Source: a virus
Length of the DNA stretch: 29,341 nucleotides
Reading direction: 5' to 3' (one strand)
Virus record (IMG/VR): IMGVR_UViG_3300030090_002184
Span: 1-29,341 of that record
How positions within the stretch are numbered: the stretch's first letter is position 1; each line of letters starts with the position of its first letter. A program made the translations under genes and the position numbers. Below, piece after piece: positions 8,325 to 16,173 of the stretch. The notes beneath the pieces are model-generated. The model had not been told where the DNA came from, did no database searches, and saw only the letters and a list, made by a program, of their open reading frames with translations.

Positions 8325-9224
8325 ATGGATTTTATAAAAGGACATACAATTAAGCCTAATGAGGTAAAAGATGATGGTAGAGTGTTATTTACAGATGGCA
8401 CTAATAATAACTTATACGCTAATGAAAAAACATGTAAAGCTTATGGATATAGATATGTAGATGGTATGTGTGTAGCGTTTCAGCCTCAGCAAAATGTAGA
8501 AAGTATAAAACTAAATACAGCAGTAAAAGGTAAAAATACATTACATCCTGATACTAATGTGCATCATGTGCAGGGATATAATAATGAGACAAAAGGTAAT
8601 AATAATTTAATATTAGTAAATGGTGTAAATCATATAGTAAATAGAGATATACAGAGCACTGCAATATTAACAGGTATAGGAGGAGAAAGTAGAACACATG
8701 GAGAGGCAGTATTAAATGCTCATAATTTAAGTAATACTAATACTATAGCTGATACAGCTACATCAGTAATGAATGCAGGTCAATTAAGCACAATTATATT
8801 AAATTGTGAGACTACAGATAATACTCAGACTACTATGACTGCTCTAGTAAATCAGCCTGATGCTACAGGAGTATATACAGACTATATACCAATACCATTA
8901 AATAGTATAATAGGGATAGAGATGTATATATCTAGACTAGAGGTAGGAGGCACAAGCGGCACAGCGGGTAATTTTTCATACAGGCGTAATCAGCAATGCG
9001 TAAGAGTAGCTAGAGCCTCTACTACTTTTACAGATTTTAATACTAAAAATATAGCAAAGTTAGGAGTAAATGGTAGTTTTACAATAGCAGCAACTGATAT
9101 TACAGATGAGGAGGGTATAGCTCAGAGAGTTTTACAGGTAAAAGTAACTGATAGAAATAATGTTATAAATAAATGGAGTGCAATTTTATATATGCATATC
9201 CTTAGAACAGACTTAAGTTTTTAA
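8325..9224 (+). CDS. Tail fibre or spike candidate with beta-roll repeats
   Basis: This 299-residue protein begins MDFIKGHTIKPNE directly after the preceding stop. Residues of about 60-145 have short repeats with Asn/Gly turns (NTLHPDTNVHHVQGYNN, GNNNLILVNGVNHIV, STAILTGIGGESRTHG), the look of a left-handed beta-roll as in YadA-type heads and some phage spikes. The last 150 residues are a compact strand-rich domain that could trimerise or bind the receptor. Its place after the tail-tip gene and before the tape measure fits an adhesion role. No depolymerase catalytic set is evident. The assignment is structural inference. Confidence 0.5.
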   Translation: MDFIKGHTIKPNEVKDDGRVLFTDGTNNNLYANEKTCKAYGYRYVDGMCVAFQPQQNVESIKLNTAVKGKNTLHPDTNVHHVQGYNNETKGNNNLILVNGVNHIVNRDIQSTAILTGIGGESRTHGEAVLNAHNLSNTNTIADTATSVMNAGQLSTIILNCETTDNTQTTMTALVNQPDATGVYTDYIPIPLNSIIGIEMYISRLEVGGTSGTAGNFSYRRNQQCVRVARASTTFTDFNTKNIAKLGVNGSFTIAATDITDEEGIAQRVLQVKVTDRNNVINKWSAILYMHILRTDLSF

Positions 9225-9236
9225 TAAATAAAAATT

Positions 9237-11345
9237 ATGGCAAAAAGTGTAGTAGAGATAGAAATGAAAGCGCAAAAGGCGCAAAATACCTTAGGAGGGT
9301 TAATAGAGAGTCTAGGCTTTCTAAAAAATGCTATAGAGGATGTAGAATTAGGATCAGAGTCATTTAAGAGGCTAGCAGATGATATACAAAAGACTGAGAG
9401 TAAGATAAAAACTCTTACAAAACAAATGGAGGGATTAGAGCCTCAACAAAAAGCGGAGGCGTTTCTAAAAATGGGAGAGGGTATAGCAGGAGGATTTGTA
9501 GCCGCTCAGGGAGCTATGACTCTATTAGGGATAGAGAGTGAAAATCTAGAAAAAATACAGGCAAAAGTGCAGGGAGCTATAGCTATAGCAATGGGAGTAA
9601 GGATGATGGCTGAGGCGTCTTTACATGTAGTTACTGCAAAGCGTATAGTATTAGAAAAGGTAGCAATAGCTCAGACAAAAATGGGAGCAAAACTACACAA
9701 AATGGCAGCAGCCGCAGCAACTCTATACTCAGGAGCACTAAAATTGATAGGTATATCTGCTAATGTATCCTCTAAGGGTATGAAAACATTAAAGGTAGCT
9801 ATAGCCTCTACAGGTATTGGATTAATTGTAGTAGCTATAGGGACTCTAGTAGCTTATTGGGATGATATAAAAGGACTAGCATCAGGAGTATCATCAGAGA
9901 TGAGAGACCAGCTAGCATCTGCTACCGCAGCAAAGGAAGCCGCTATAGCAAATTTAGAAGCAACTGAGGGGAGCACAAATCAATTAAAATTAGCAGGTAA
10001 ATCTCAGAGAGAAATATTAGAGCTAAAAATGAAAGACATAGACGCCGCTATAGCAGCCTCAGAGGTAGAGATGGAGAGACAAAAATCTACAGCAAAAGCT
10101 CAAATAGCAGCAGCTAAAAGGAATGAAAAAATTGCTATGGGTATTATAGCAATGCTATCATCTCCTATTACTCTATTATTAGGTATGATAGACTCAGTTA
10201 CTTATGGACTATCTCAATTAGGAGTAATGGAAGCTACTACACTAACTGAGGATTATTTAAGAGGAGCAGCAAACTTAATAGGATTTGATGCATCAGAAAC
10301 TGAGGCAGAGATGGATGCAGAATTAGAGTCAATGGAGAAAGGTCTAAACGCTCTAAAAGAGAAGCGCGCAGGATTTGAATTAGAAATAATCGCAATAGAT
10401 AATGCCGCTAGTGATAAAAGGTCTGCAGCAGCTCAAAAAGCAAGAGAGGAGGAGCAGCAAAGATTAGAGAAATTTTTACAAGAGATGCAGGCTACTATGG
10501 AGGAGGCTCATTTAACTGCAGAGCAAAAAGAAATATTAGCAGTGCAGCGTAAATATGATGCCTTAATAGCAGAGGCTGAGCATTTTGGGATGAAGTCTGA
10601 GCAATTAGTAAAAGATAGAGAGGACGCTATAGCAAAAATAGAGGAGAGATACGCGCAAGAGAAGCAAGACAAAATCCAGGAGATTTTAGATTTTCAAACA
10701 GGAGTAAGAGAGATGGAGTTAATAGATGCAGAGAGAGAATTTGATAAAAAAATAGAGCAAGCTATAGAGCTAGGTATGGCTACAGAGGAATTAGAGAGAC
10801 TTAAGCTACTAAAATTAAAAGAAATAAGAGACGCTCATGAAGCTGAGGACATAGCCAAAACAAATGAAACTAGAGACGCTAAAATAGAGGCACAAACCGC
10901 CTTTGTAGATGCTGTAGGAGGAGCAATGGGAGAGATAAGTGGATTATTTGCTGAGGGTAGTAGAGCAAGTAAAGCGGCAGCACTAGCAGAAATAGCAATA
11001 AATACAGGATTAGGATTTATACAGGGATTAGATATTGCACAAAAATCTGCAAAGGCTACAGGACCAGGAGCAGCCTTAGCGTTTCCTATATTTTACGCTA
11101 CACAAATAGCAGCAGTAATAGGAGCTGTAAAAAAGGCAAAGTCAGCATTAGGAGCAGGAGGTGGCGCATCTCCTCCTCCACAACCAAAAAGCGTAAGCGC
11201 GCCATCTAGATCAGGAAACTTTACACTACAGGGAGGAGGAGGACCGCAGGGAACTCAGCCAGCATTAAAGGCATTTGTAGTAACTGATGAGATGACTGAT
11301 AGTCAGGACCAATTAGCTGATATTAGGAGGAGGAGCACATTATAA
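9237..11345 (+). CDS. Tail tape measure protein
   Basis: This 702-residue protein has long charged helices interrupted by hydrophobic stretches (near residues 85-130, 160-205, 295-320 and 560-620), and glutamate/lysine-rich coiled coil at about 380-550. The C-terminus is Gly/Pro-rich (GAGGGASPPPQPKS). Length, alanine richness, coiled coils and membrane-like segments are classic for tape measures, which set tail length and may help DNA delivery. By the usual scaling (about 1.5 A per residue) the tail would be near 100 nm. No sheath protein is seen, which supports a siphovirus-like particle. It ends 30 nt before the next gene's ATG, across a late-type motif. Confidence 0.9.
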   Translation: MAKSVVEIEMKAQKAQNTLGGLIESLGFLKNAIEDVELGSESFKRLADDIQKTESKIKTLTKQMEGLEPQQKAEAFLKMGEGIAGGFVAAQGAMTLLGIESENLEKIQAKVQGAIAIAMGVRMMAEASLHVVTAKRIVLEKVAIAQTKMGAKLHKMAAAAATLYSGALKLIGISANVSSKGMKTLKVAIASTGIGLIVVAIGTLVAYWDDIKGLASGVSSEMRDQLASATAAKEAAIANLEATEGSTNQLKLAGKSQREILELKMKDIDAAIAASEVEMERQKSTAKAQIAAAKRNEKIAMGIIAMLSSPITLLLGMIDSVTYGLSQLGVMEATTLTEDYLRGAANLIGFDASETEAEMDAELESMEKGLNALKEKRAGFELEIIAIDNAASDKRSAAAQKAREEEQQRLEKFLQEMQATMEEAHLTAEQKEILAVQRKYDALIAEAEHFGMKSEQLVKDREDAIAKIEERYAQEKQDKIQEILDFQTGVREMELIDAEREFDKKIEQAIELGMATEELERLKLLKLKEIRDAHEAEDIAKTNETRDAKIEAQTAFVDAVGGAMGEISGLFAEGSRASKAAALAEIAINTGLGFIQGLDIAQKSAKATGPGAALAFPIFYATQIAAVIGAVKKAKSALGAGGGASPPPQPKSVSAPSRSGNFTLQGGGGPQGTQPALKAFVVTDEMTDSQDQLADIRRRSTL

Positions 11346-11362
11346 AATAAATAATAAATAAA

Positions 11363-11377
11363 TCTATTATAAGATAT
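11363..11377 (+). promoter_or_regulatory. Putative late promoter motif, copy 2
   Basis: The sequence TCTATTATAAGATAT runs into the ATG of the protease gene at 11376; its last two bases are the AT of the start codon. It is the only copy with G at the K position. It follows the tape measure stop by 17 nt and could start a head-operon transcript. Confidence 0.6.
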
Positions 11378-12014
11378 GAAACCAAAAAAGAAAAAAAAGA
11401 AATATTTTGATATTGTAGAGCTAGTAATATCAGATGAAAATGAGGAGTTAGCGATTGATGCAATCAGTTTAGTCTCTGAGCCAGCCATTCAGGAGTCTGC
11501 AGTGTTTTTTAATAAACAAAAAAATAATTTAACATTGGCAAAAGAGACAAAAGAGGAGAGAGTATTAATATCCCCAGCCCTCATCCCTAATAAGCAAATT
11601 TATAGATACAATGCAGATGAGGATAAGGATTTTTATGTCTATTTTTCGGAAGCGACCATACGCCGCGCTAGTGAGATGTTCTTAAAATATCAAAACCAGC
11701 ATAAGGCTACCTATGAGCATGAGAGAGATATTGATGATGTATATGTAATGGAGTCATGGATTATAGAGGATACTAAAAAAGACAAATCTAATCTTTATGG
11801 ATTTTCTCTACCTAGAGGCACATGGATGGTAACTATGCGTATTAATAATGATTTTGCCTGGTCTGAGTTAAAATCAGGGAAACTTACAGGGCTAAGTATT
11901 GAAGGATTTTTTGTAAATGCTATGTCTAAATTATCTGAGCAAAAATACACTGATGAGCAAGTATTAGAAACTCTAGCAGAAATACTAAAAATACAGCCAA
12001 AATCAAATAAGTAA
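11376..12014 (+). CDS. Prohead protease, XkdF-like (peptidase S78_2 type)
   Basis: This 212-residue protein is a likely capsid maturation protease of the XkdF family. After a lysine-run N-terminus it shows ELAIDAISLVSEPAIQE (residues 24-40), then VLISPALIPNKQIYR (63-77), and the conserved core with H115 (TYEHE) and S174 (GLSIEGFF). Those are the candidate catalytic His and Ser of the herpes-assemblin-like fold. It would cut scaffold and possibly capsid termini inside the prohead. It lies directly upstream of the scaffold and the major capsid genes, the usual order. Starts further upstream are excluded by the short gap to the tape measure stop. Confidence 0.85.
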   Translation: MKPKKKKKKYFDIVELVISDENEELAIDAISLVSEPAIQESAVFFNKQKNNLTLAKETKEERVLISPALIPNKQIYRYNADEDKDFYVYFSEATIRRASEMFLKYQNQHKATYEHERDIDDVYVMESWIIEDTKKDKSNLYGFSLPRGTWMVTMRINNDFAWSELKSGKLTGLSIEGFFVNAMSKLSEQKYTDEQVLETLAEILKIQPKSNK

Positions 12015-12022
12015 AAAAATAA

Positions 12023-12037
12023 TCTATTATACTATAT
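12023..12037 (+). promoter_or_regulatory. Putative late promoter motif, copy 3
   Basis: The sequence TCTATTATACTATAT lies 8 nt after the protease stop. Unlike the other four copies it is set back from the gene: its first base is 32 nt before the scaffold ATG at 12055. The variable distance argues for a promoter rather than a ribosome-binding element. Confidence 0.6.
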
Positions 12038-12054
12038 AAAAATAATTAAAGACC

Positions 12055-12795
12055 ATGGATATTAAAAAACAAATTTTACACGCTCTAGGACTATCTGCAG
12101 AGGTAGTGAATTTAGAGTATCAAAACAAATTAGAGGATGGCACAATTATAGTATCTACAGCTGATAAATTAGAGGCGGGAGTAGATATTAGCGTCCTTAC
12201 AGAGGATGGTAGCACTATGCCTCTAGCAATTGGAGAGTATATTACAGCTGATGGAGAGACAATTTCAGTTACTGAGGAGGGTATTGTAGCAGAGGTATCT
12301 GCAGCAGAAACTACTGAGGAGGAAACTGAGGAAGTAGAAGCGAAAAAAGAGGATGATAAAAAGAAGTATGAGGAAGCGCCAGCAGAGGAAGTAGTAGAGG
12401 AGGTAATTGATGAAGTAGGAGGAGCTGTAGCTGAGGTAGCAGCAGCAATTGATGATGCTACAGGAGAGGAAGTTACTCCTGAGGTAGCAGAGCAAGCAGC
12501 AGAGATAGCAGTAGCAATTATAGAGGAGAAAGTAGAGGAGGTAGCAATGGCAAAACACATTAGAGTCATTTTAGAAGCTACTAAAAAGGAATTAACTAGC
12601 TTAAAATCTCAATTAAAAAAGACTGAGGATAAGGTAAAAGAATTATCTGAGTCTCCAGCTACAAATGGTATAGAATTAAATAAATTTAGCAATAACAGAT
12701 CAGGAGGAGTGCAGGAATTATCTCCAGCTGAGTATCATAAATTAGATGCAAAGGGTAGATATTGGTATAATTTATCTTTAAGAAAAAATAAGTAA
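12055..12795 (+). CDS. Capsid scaffolding protein candidate
   Basis: This 246-residue protein is very acidic in the middle (residues 75-180 are dominated by Glu, Val and Ala) with a predicted coiled coil at about 165-200 (EATKKELTSLKSQLKKTEDK) and a short basic end. The first 70 residues contain small beta-like repeats (KLEDGTIIVSTADKLEAG). Size, acidity, coiled coil and its position between protease and major capsid protein fit an internal scaffold that guides prohead assembly and is later cleaved. The C-terminal YWYNLSLRKNK could be the capsid-binding tail. I infer function from context and composition. Confidence 0.7.
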   Translation: MDIKKQILHALGLSAEVVNLEYQNKLEDGTIIVSTADKLEAGVDISVLTEDGSTMPLAIGEYITADGETISVTEEGIVAEVSAAETTEEETEEVEAKKEDDKKKYEEAPAEEVVEEVIDEVGGAVAEVAAAIDDATGEEVTPEVAEQAAEIAVAIIEEKVEEVAMAKHIRVILEATKKELTSLKSQLKKTEDKVKELSESPATNGIELNKFSNNRSGGVQELSPAEYHKLDAKGRYWYNLSLRKNK

Positions 12796-12825
12796 TAATA
12801 ATAATAATATAAAAAAACAGAAATT

Positions 12826-13752
12826 ATGGGATTTGGAACAATTAACAGCAATTACTCAGGAGAGCATGCGGGGCAGTATATAGCAAGTGCCTTAAATGCA
12901 ACAAAATCATTAGAGTATTTGACTCTATTAGAAAATGTAAAATATAAGCGTAATATTACAAAGGTTAGCTCTAGCGGACTTATTGTAGATGCATCATGTA
13001 ATTTTGATGAGGCAGGAACTCTTACTTTGGAGGAACGAGTTTTACAACCTGAGGCGCTACAAATTAACCTAGATTTGTGTGCAGTTAGCCTTTTGGCTGA
13101 TTGGCAGGCGGCTAAGATGAAAGCAGGGCAGCACAATAATGGATTAGCAGATGATTTTGCAGCATTTGTAGTATCTTACTTATCTGATGTAATATCAGAC
13201 CATGTAGAGACTAAAATTTGGCAAGGTAACATCTCAGGATCAGGAGAATTTACAGGATTTATGGGGCTTGATGGAAACGGGCATTTTGAGAATGATACAG
13301 CAATTGTAGAGGCAGACAACTCAGGAGGTGCAGGAACTGCATTTACATCTACTAATATAGATGAGAATTTAGGAATTATCTCAGCAGCTATACCAGCAGC
13401 GGTATGGGGCAAAGAGGATTTATTTATCTACATGAGCACAGCTACATATAGATTATACATCCAAAATATGGCAGATGCAGGATATGCTAACTTATACTCT
13501 ATGACTGATACTTTTGTGCCTATGTATAATGGTATTAAATTAGCAGTATGCCCTGGTATGAGAGACAACAAAATGTGTGCAGGTCAAAAGTCAAATTTAT
13601 TCTTTGGAACTGATTTAGTATCAGACCATGGACCAGCCTTAAAATTGCTAGATATGTCTGAAATTGATGGAAGCTCAAATATTAGAGTAGTAGCTAAGTT
13701 TAGTGGTGGAACTCAGCACGCTCAGGGTGGAGATATTGTTAGATTAGACTAA
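12826..13752 (+). CDS. Major capsid protein
   Basis: This 308-residue protein follows the scaffold gene and has the traits of an HK97-fold capsid subunit: a helical N-arm, a long helix (LADWQAAKMKAGQHN near residues 90-104), a glycine-rich loop (SGSGEFTGFMGLDGNG near 136-151), and a strand-rich C-terminal half ending IRVVAKFSGGTQHAQGGDIVRLD. The leader is A/T-rich with a run of AAT triplets, typical of strong Bacteroidota translation starts. Length is at the lower end for the family. It belongs to the unit that ends at the terminator at 14409-14435. Confidence 0.88.
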   Translation: MGFGTINSNYSGEHAGQYIASALNATKSLEYLTLLENVKYKRNITKVSSSGLIVDASCNFDEAGTLTLEERVLQPEALQINLDLCAVSLLADWQAAKMKAGQHNNGLADDFAAFVVSYLSDVISDHVETKIWQGNISGSGEFTGFMGLDGNGHFENDTAIVEADNSGGAGTAFTSTNIDENLGIISAAIPAAVWGKEDLFIYMSTATYRLYIQNMADAGYANLYSMTDTFVPMYNGIKLAVCPGMRDNKMCAGQKSNLFFGTDLVSDHGPALKLLDMSEIDGSSNIRVVAKFSGGTQHAQGGDIVRLD

Positions 13753-13794
13753 TAATATAAAAAAATCAATTATTAATTAAAAAAAATCAAAGAC

Positions 13795-14358
13795 ATGGCA
13801 TGTGAATTAACAAAAGGGCGTAACATAGGATGTAGAGACTCAGTAGGAGGTGTAAAAGCAGTATATTTTGCACAACATAGTGAGCTCACAGGATATGTAG
13901 CAGCCTCAGGAGAGCTGACTGACTTTGACTTAGGTAGTGGAGATGATATTTATAAGTATTTAGTAAAGCGTGGCACGGCAGGAGTTACAGAGACCATAAA
14001 CGCCAACAGCGAGAATGGAACTATTTTCTATACTCAATCAGTAAATATCAAATTACACAAATTGACTAAGGAGGACCAGAATCAGATAAAATTATTAGGT
14101 CAGCAAAGATTAATTATCTTTGTAGAGCTTAATGAGCTAAATAGCGCAGGTAAAAATATAGTTTTAGCATGCGGATTAGACAATGGATGTGAATTATCAG
14201 CGGGAACTAATGTCTCAGGTGTAGCATTAGGAGATATGAATGGATACGATTGGACTTTTGAATCTCAGGAGCCTAATCCTATGCAAGTAGTAGCAGATTA
14301 TACTACATCGCCATTAGATAACTCAGCATTTACATATCAGGGATTAGTATTATCATAA
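13795..14358 (+). CDS. Major tail tube protein candidate
   Basis: This 187-residue protein starts MACELTKGRNIGCRDSVGG and has alternating strands with one helical turn, and a tail-tube-like stretch YDWTFESQEPNPMQVVADYT near residues 151-170. It is encoded directly after the capsid gene and directly before the strong terminator, so it should be among the most abundant mRNAs, as expected for the tail tube. The start GR-N-I-GC-R-D-S-x-GG is a pattern I associate with structural proteins of Bacteroidota phages. A head-decoration role is the main alternative. Confidence 0.5.
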   Translation: MACELTKGRNIGCRDSVGGVKAVYFAQHSELTGYVAASGELTDFDLGSGDDIYKYLVKRGTAGVTETINANSENGTIFYTQSVNIKLHKLTKEDQNQIKLLGQQRLIIFVELNELNSAGKNIVLACGLDNGCELSAGTNVSGVALGDMNGYDWTFESQEPNPMQVVADYTTSPLDNSAFTYQGLVLS

Positions 14359-14408
14359 ATACTATTTTTATATATATGTGTTTAGTAGTTTAGTTTTAAG
14401 TTAAAATT

Positions 14409-14435
14409 AGGAGGGTATTTAGCCCTCCTTTTTTT
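14409..14435 (+). terminator. Rho-independent terminator after the capsid unit
   Basis: AGGAGGG (14409-14415) pairs perfectly with CCCTCCT (14423-14429) around a 7-nt loop and is followed by T30-T35, a run of seven T counting the last paired base. It is by far the clearest GC-rich hairpin in the window. It separates the capsid/tail-tube unit from the next genes. Confidence 0.9.
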
Positions 14436-14457
14436 ATAATATTAAAAAATATCAATT

Positions 14458-14634
14458 ATGTATAAATTAAAAAAAGAATATCAGGGAGTAGATTTACATA
14501 CAAAAGGAGGTATAATTAGGCTTGATCTAGTAAAGTCTGATGAGGTAGAATTAAAGGGATTAGAAAAATATTTTACAAAATCTACTAAGCCTAAAAAGCC
14601 TAAAAAGACTGATATTATAGGAGGTAAGCTCTAG
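14458..14634 (+). CDS. Small basic phage protein (58 aa), unknown
   Basis: This 58-residue ORF starts at an ATG preceded by an A/T-rich leader and ends 34 nt before the next late-type motif. It begins MYKLKKEYQGVDLHTKGG, has a short acidic centre and then a lysine-rich tail (KSTKPKKPKKTD). Small proteins of this size are often found next to capsid genes and may be connector pieces, but I cannot assign a function. It sits between a strong terminator and a promoter-like motif, so it would be expressed only by readthrough or from a signal I do not see. Confidence 0.55.
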   Translation: MYKLKKEYQGVDLHTKGGIIRLDLVKSDEVELKGLEKYFTKSTKPKKPKKTDIIGGKL

Positions 14635-14668
14635 ATATTAACAAAATCCAAAATAAATAGGTAATATT

Positions 14669-14683
14669 TCTATTATACTATAT
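14669..14683 (+). promoter_or_regulatory. Putative late promoter motif, copy 4
   Basis: The sequence TCTATTATACTATAT runs into the ATG at 14682. It is identical to copy 3. It stands downstream of the terminator at 14409-14435, exactly where transcription would have to start again, which is the best contextual support for a promoter role. Confidence 0.65.
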
Positions 14684-15158
14684 GATAAATGGAATTTACG
14701 GGCAGACTATACAGGCTAAAATAAGTGTAGAGGAGTCTAGAATTAATACAGCAGTAGCTCAGGCTAATATAAAATACCTAGCTAAATTTACACATGATAC
14801 AACTAAGGATGTAAAATACTGCTATCCTCATTTATCAGCAAAAACAGATAGGAGTATTACATTTGCAATAGCTCATAGTAGCACTGAAAATCTTTTTAAT
14901 GGTATATTAAATTTTAAGCCTTATGGATTTTGGACTTATGAAATATATGAGGTATCATGGATAGGCACTATGACTCTTACATCATCTACAGCGCCAGAAA
15001 CTGAGACCGAGGTATTAGCAGTAAATAATAATAATGGAGTAGTGCAGGGATTAGTGCATAGAGGTAAAATGAAAATTCAGGAAACAATAGGAAGTGAGCA
15101 GGTAATATATACAGAAACATCAGAAACAGCAACAACAAATTATTTATATACAGATTAA
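14682..15158 (+). CDS. Predicted minor structural protein
   Basis: This 158-residue protein begins MINGIYGQTIQAKISVEESR and is strand-rich and tryptophan/tyrosine-containing in the middle (YGFWTYEIYEVSWIG near residues 85-99). I see no catalytic motif. It opens the unit that leads to the portal, and its ATG overlaps a late-type motif. It could be a head-fibre, decoration or neck protein. I do not recognise the family with certainty. Confidence 0.5.
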   Translation: MINGIYGQTIQAKISVEESRINTAVAQANIKYLAKFTHDTTKDVKYCYPHLSAKTDRSITFAIAHSSTENLFNGILNFKPYGFWTYEIYEVSWIGTMTLTSSTAPETETEVLAVNNNNGVVQGLVHRGKMKIQETIGSEQVIYTETSETATTNYLYTD

Positions 15159-15172
15159 AAAATTAAAAAATT

Positions 15173-15451
15173 ATGGGAGATACAATACAAGAGTTATTAG
15201 CAGAGCAATTAGGTAAGGGAGGAGTAGAGATAGTAGTATCAGGCACAGGTGCAGTAACAGGTAAGGACTGCTATGCGGTGCATTTTCCTATACAGAGTGT
15301 AGTTACTAATTTAGATACTGGCACTGCTGTAAGCGGAACTGATACAAATTTACATCAGACTTATCCAGCGGGCACTACACTATATCTATCTTTTACAGCT
15401 ATTACAATTAGCTCAGGATTAGCATTAATATACAAAAATGATACTCTATAA
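15173..15451 (+). CDS. Small predicted virion protein, unknown
   Basis: This 92-residue protein begins MGDTIQELLAEQLGKGGVEI and has strand-forming segments separated by glycine and threonine turns. It ends with a stop that overlaps the ATG of the LamG-like gene at 15451 (TAATG). That coupling suggests that the two proteins act together, for example as base and head of a capsid decoration, but this is inference. It has no recognisable motif. Confidence 0.45.
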   Translation: MGDTIQELLAEQLGKGGVEIVVSGTGAVTGKDCYAVHFPIQSVVTNLDTGTAVSGTDTNLHQTYPAGTTLYLSFTAITISSGLALIYKNDTL

Positions 15452-16161
15452 TGAGATTAAGCAGTAATAATATTTGGAATCCTACAAAGGATAGCCCTAT
15501 ATTTCATTTAGTCTATAATACAGGATTATTATTAGGAGAGACAGGCTTAGTATCTAAATGGAATGATAATTTATCAGGCTCTACTAAATTTTGGGGGCAA
15601 ACTACAGACTCATATAAGCCTCAATTTGTAGCAGATGGAGCTAAAACAGCATCATTACAATTTGATGGCACAGATAATTGGATTACAGGGGATCAGCTTA
15701 CTATATCTGATGAGTTTTGTGTAGGTATGAAATTTGTAATAAATACTACTGCTACTAATGATGTAATATGGGGAGATACTACAAATGGTAATACTGACTC
15801 ATGGCTTAGGATAAATGATACTAATACTATAGGTATAAAAACCTCAGGGAGTCAAAAGACAATAGATATTGATGAGGCTAGTAGATTTAATACTGCTACA
15901 TTACATCATATAGTAATATGTAGAAATAGCTCAGACTTAGTAGAGGTATGGGTAGATGGAGCAAAGCAGACTAATACAGCAACCTCAGCAGGAGATTTAG
16001 AGATAGATAGTATAGGAGCTAGAGGAGGTAGTAGCGCGCCTACTAATTTCTTTAATGGTAATATATTTGAGTTTGTAGCTTACAATAAGCAGTCTGATGA
16101 ATTAGCTAAAAACCTATCAGAGCATCTAATGAGTATAGAAGTAGAGGGAGGATTAGGATAA
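15451..16161 (+). CDS. LamG/concanavalin-like decoration or adhesin protein
   Basis: This 236-residue protein contains a laminin-G-like beta-sandwich: SLQFDGTDNWITGDQL at about residues 68-83, a strand series with 'FCVGMKFVINT', then HHIVICRNSSDLVEVWVDGAKQ near 151-172 and a closing NGNIFEFVAYNKQ. 'LQFDGTDNW' plus 'V.VDG..Q' and 'G.I.E...Y' is the signature of LamG_3-type concanavalin folds. Such domains bind glycans and often decorate phage heads or tails. It is translationally coupled to the preceding 92-residue gene. Its exact ligand and location on the virion are unknown. Confidence 0.75.
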   Translation: MRLSSNNIWNPTKDSPIFHLVYNTGLLLGETGLVSKWNDNLSGSTKFWGQTTDSYKPQFVADGAKTASLQFDGTDNWITGDQLTISDEFCVGMKFVINTTATNDVIWGDTTNGNTDSWLRINDTNTIGIKTSGSQKTIDIDEASRFNTATLHHIVICRNSSDLVEVWVDGAKQTNTATSAGDLEIDSIGARGGSSAPTNFFNGNIFEFVAYNKQSDELAKNLSEHLMSIEVEGGLG

Positions 16162-16173
16162 AATTAAAATAAT

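Noticed and set aside
12120-12569. Long ORFs on the minus strand inside the scaffold gene
   Set aside because: They arise from the repetitive Glu/Val/Ala codons of the scaffold and give low-complexity Ser/Thr or Cys/Leu strings; all real genes here are on the + strand.
12790-12825. AAT-triplet run before the capsid gene as a microsatellite of interest
   Set aside because: Short AT-rich leaders with triplet runs are normal ahead of strongly translated genes in this kind of genome.
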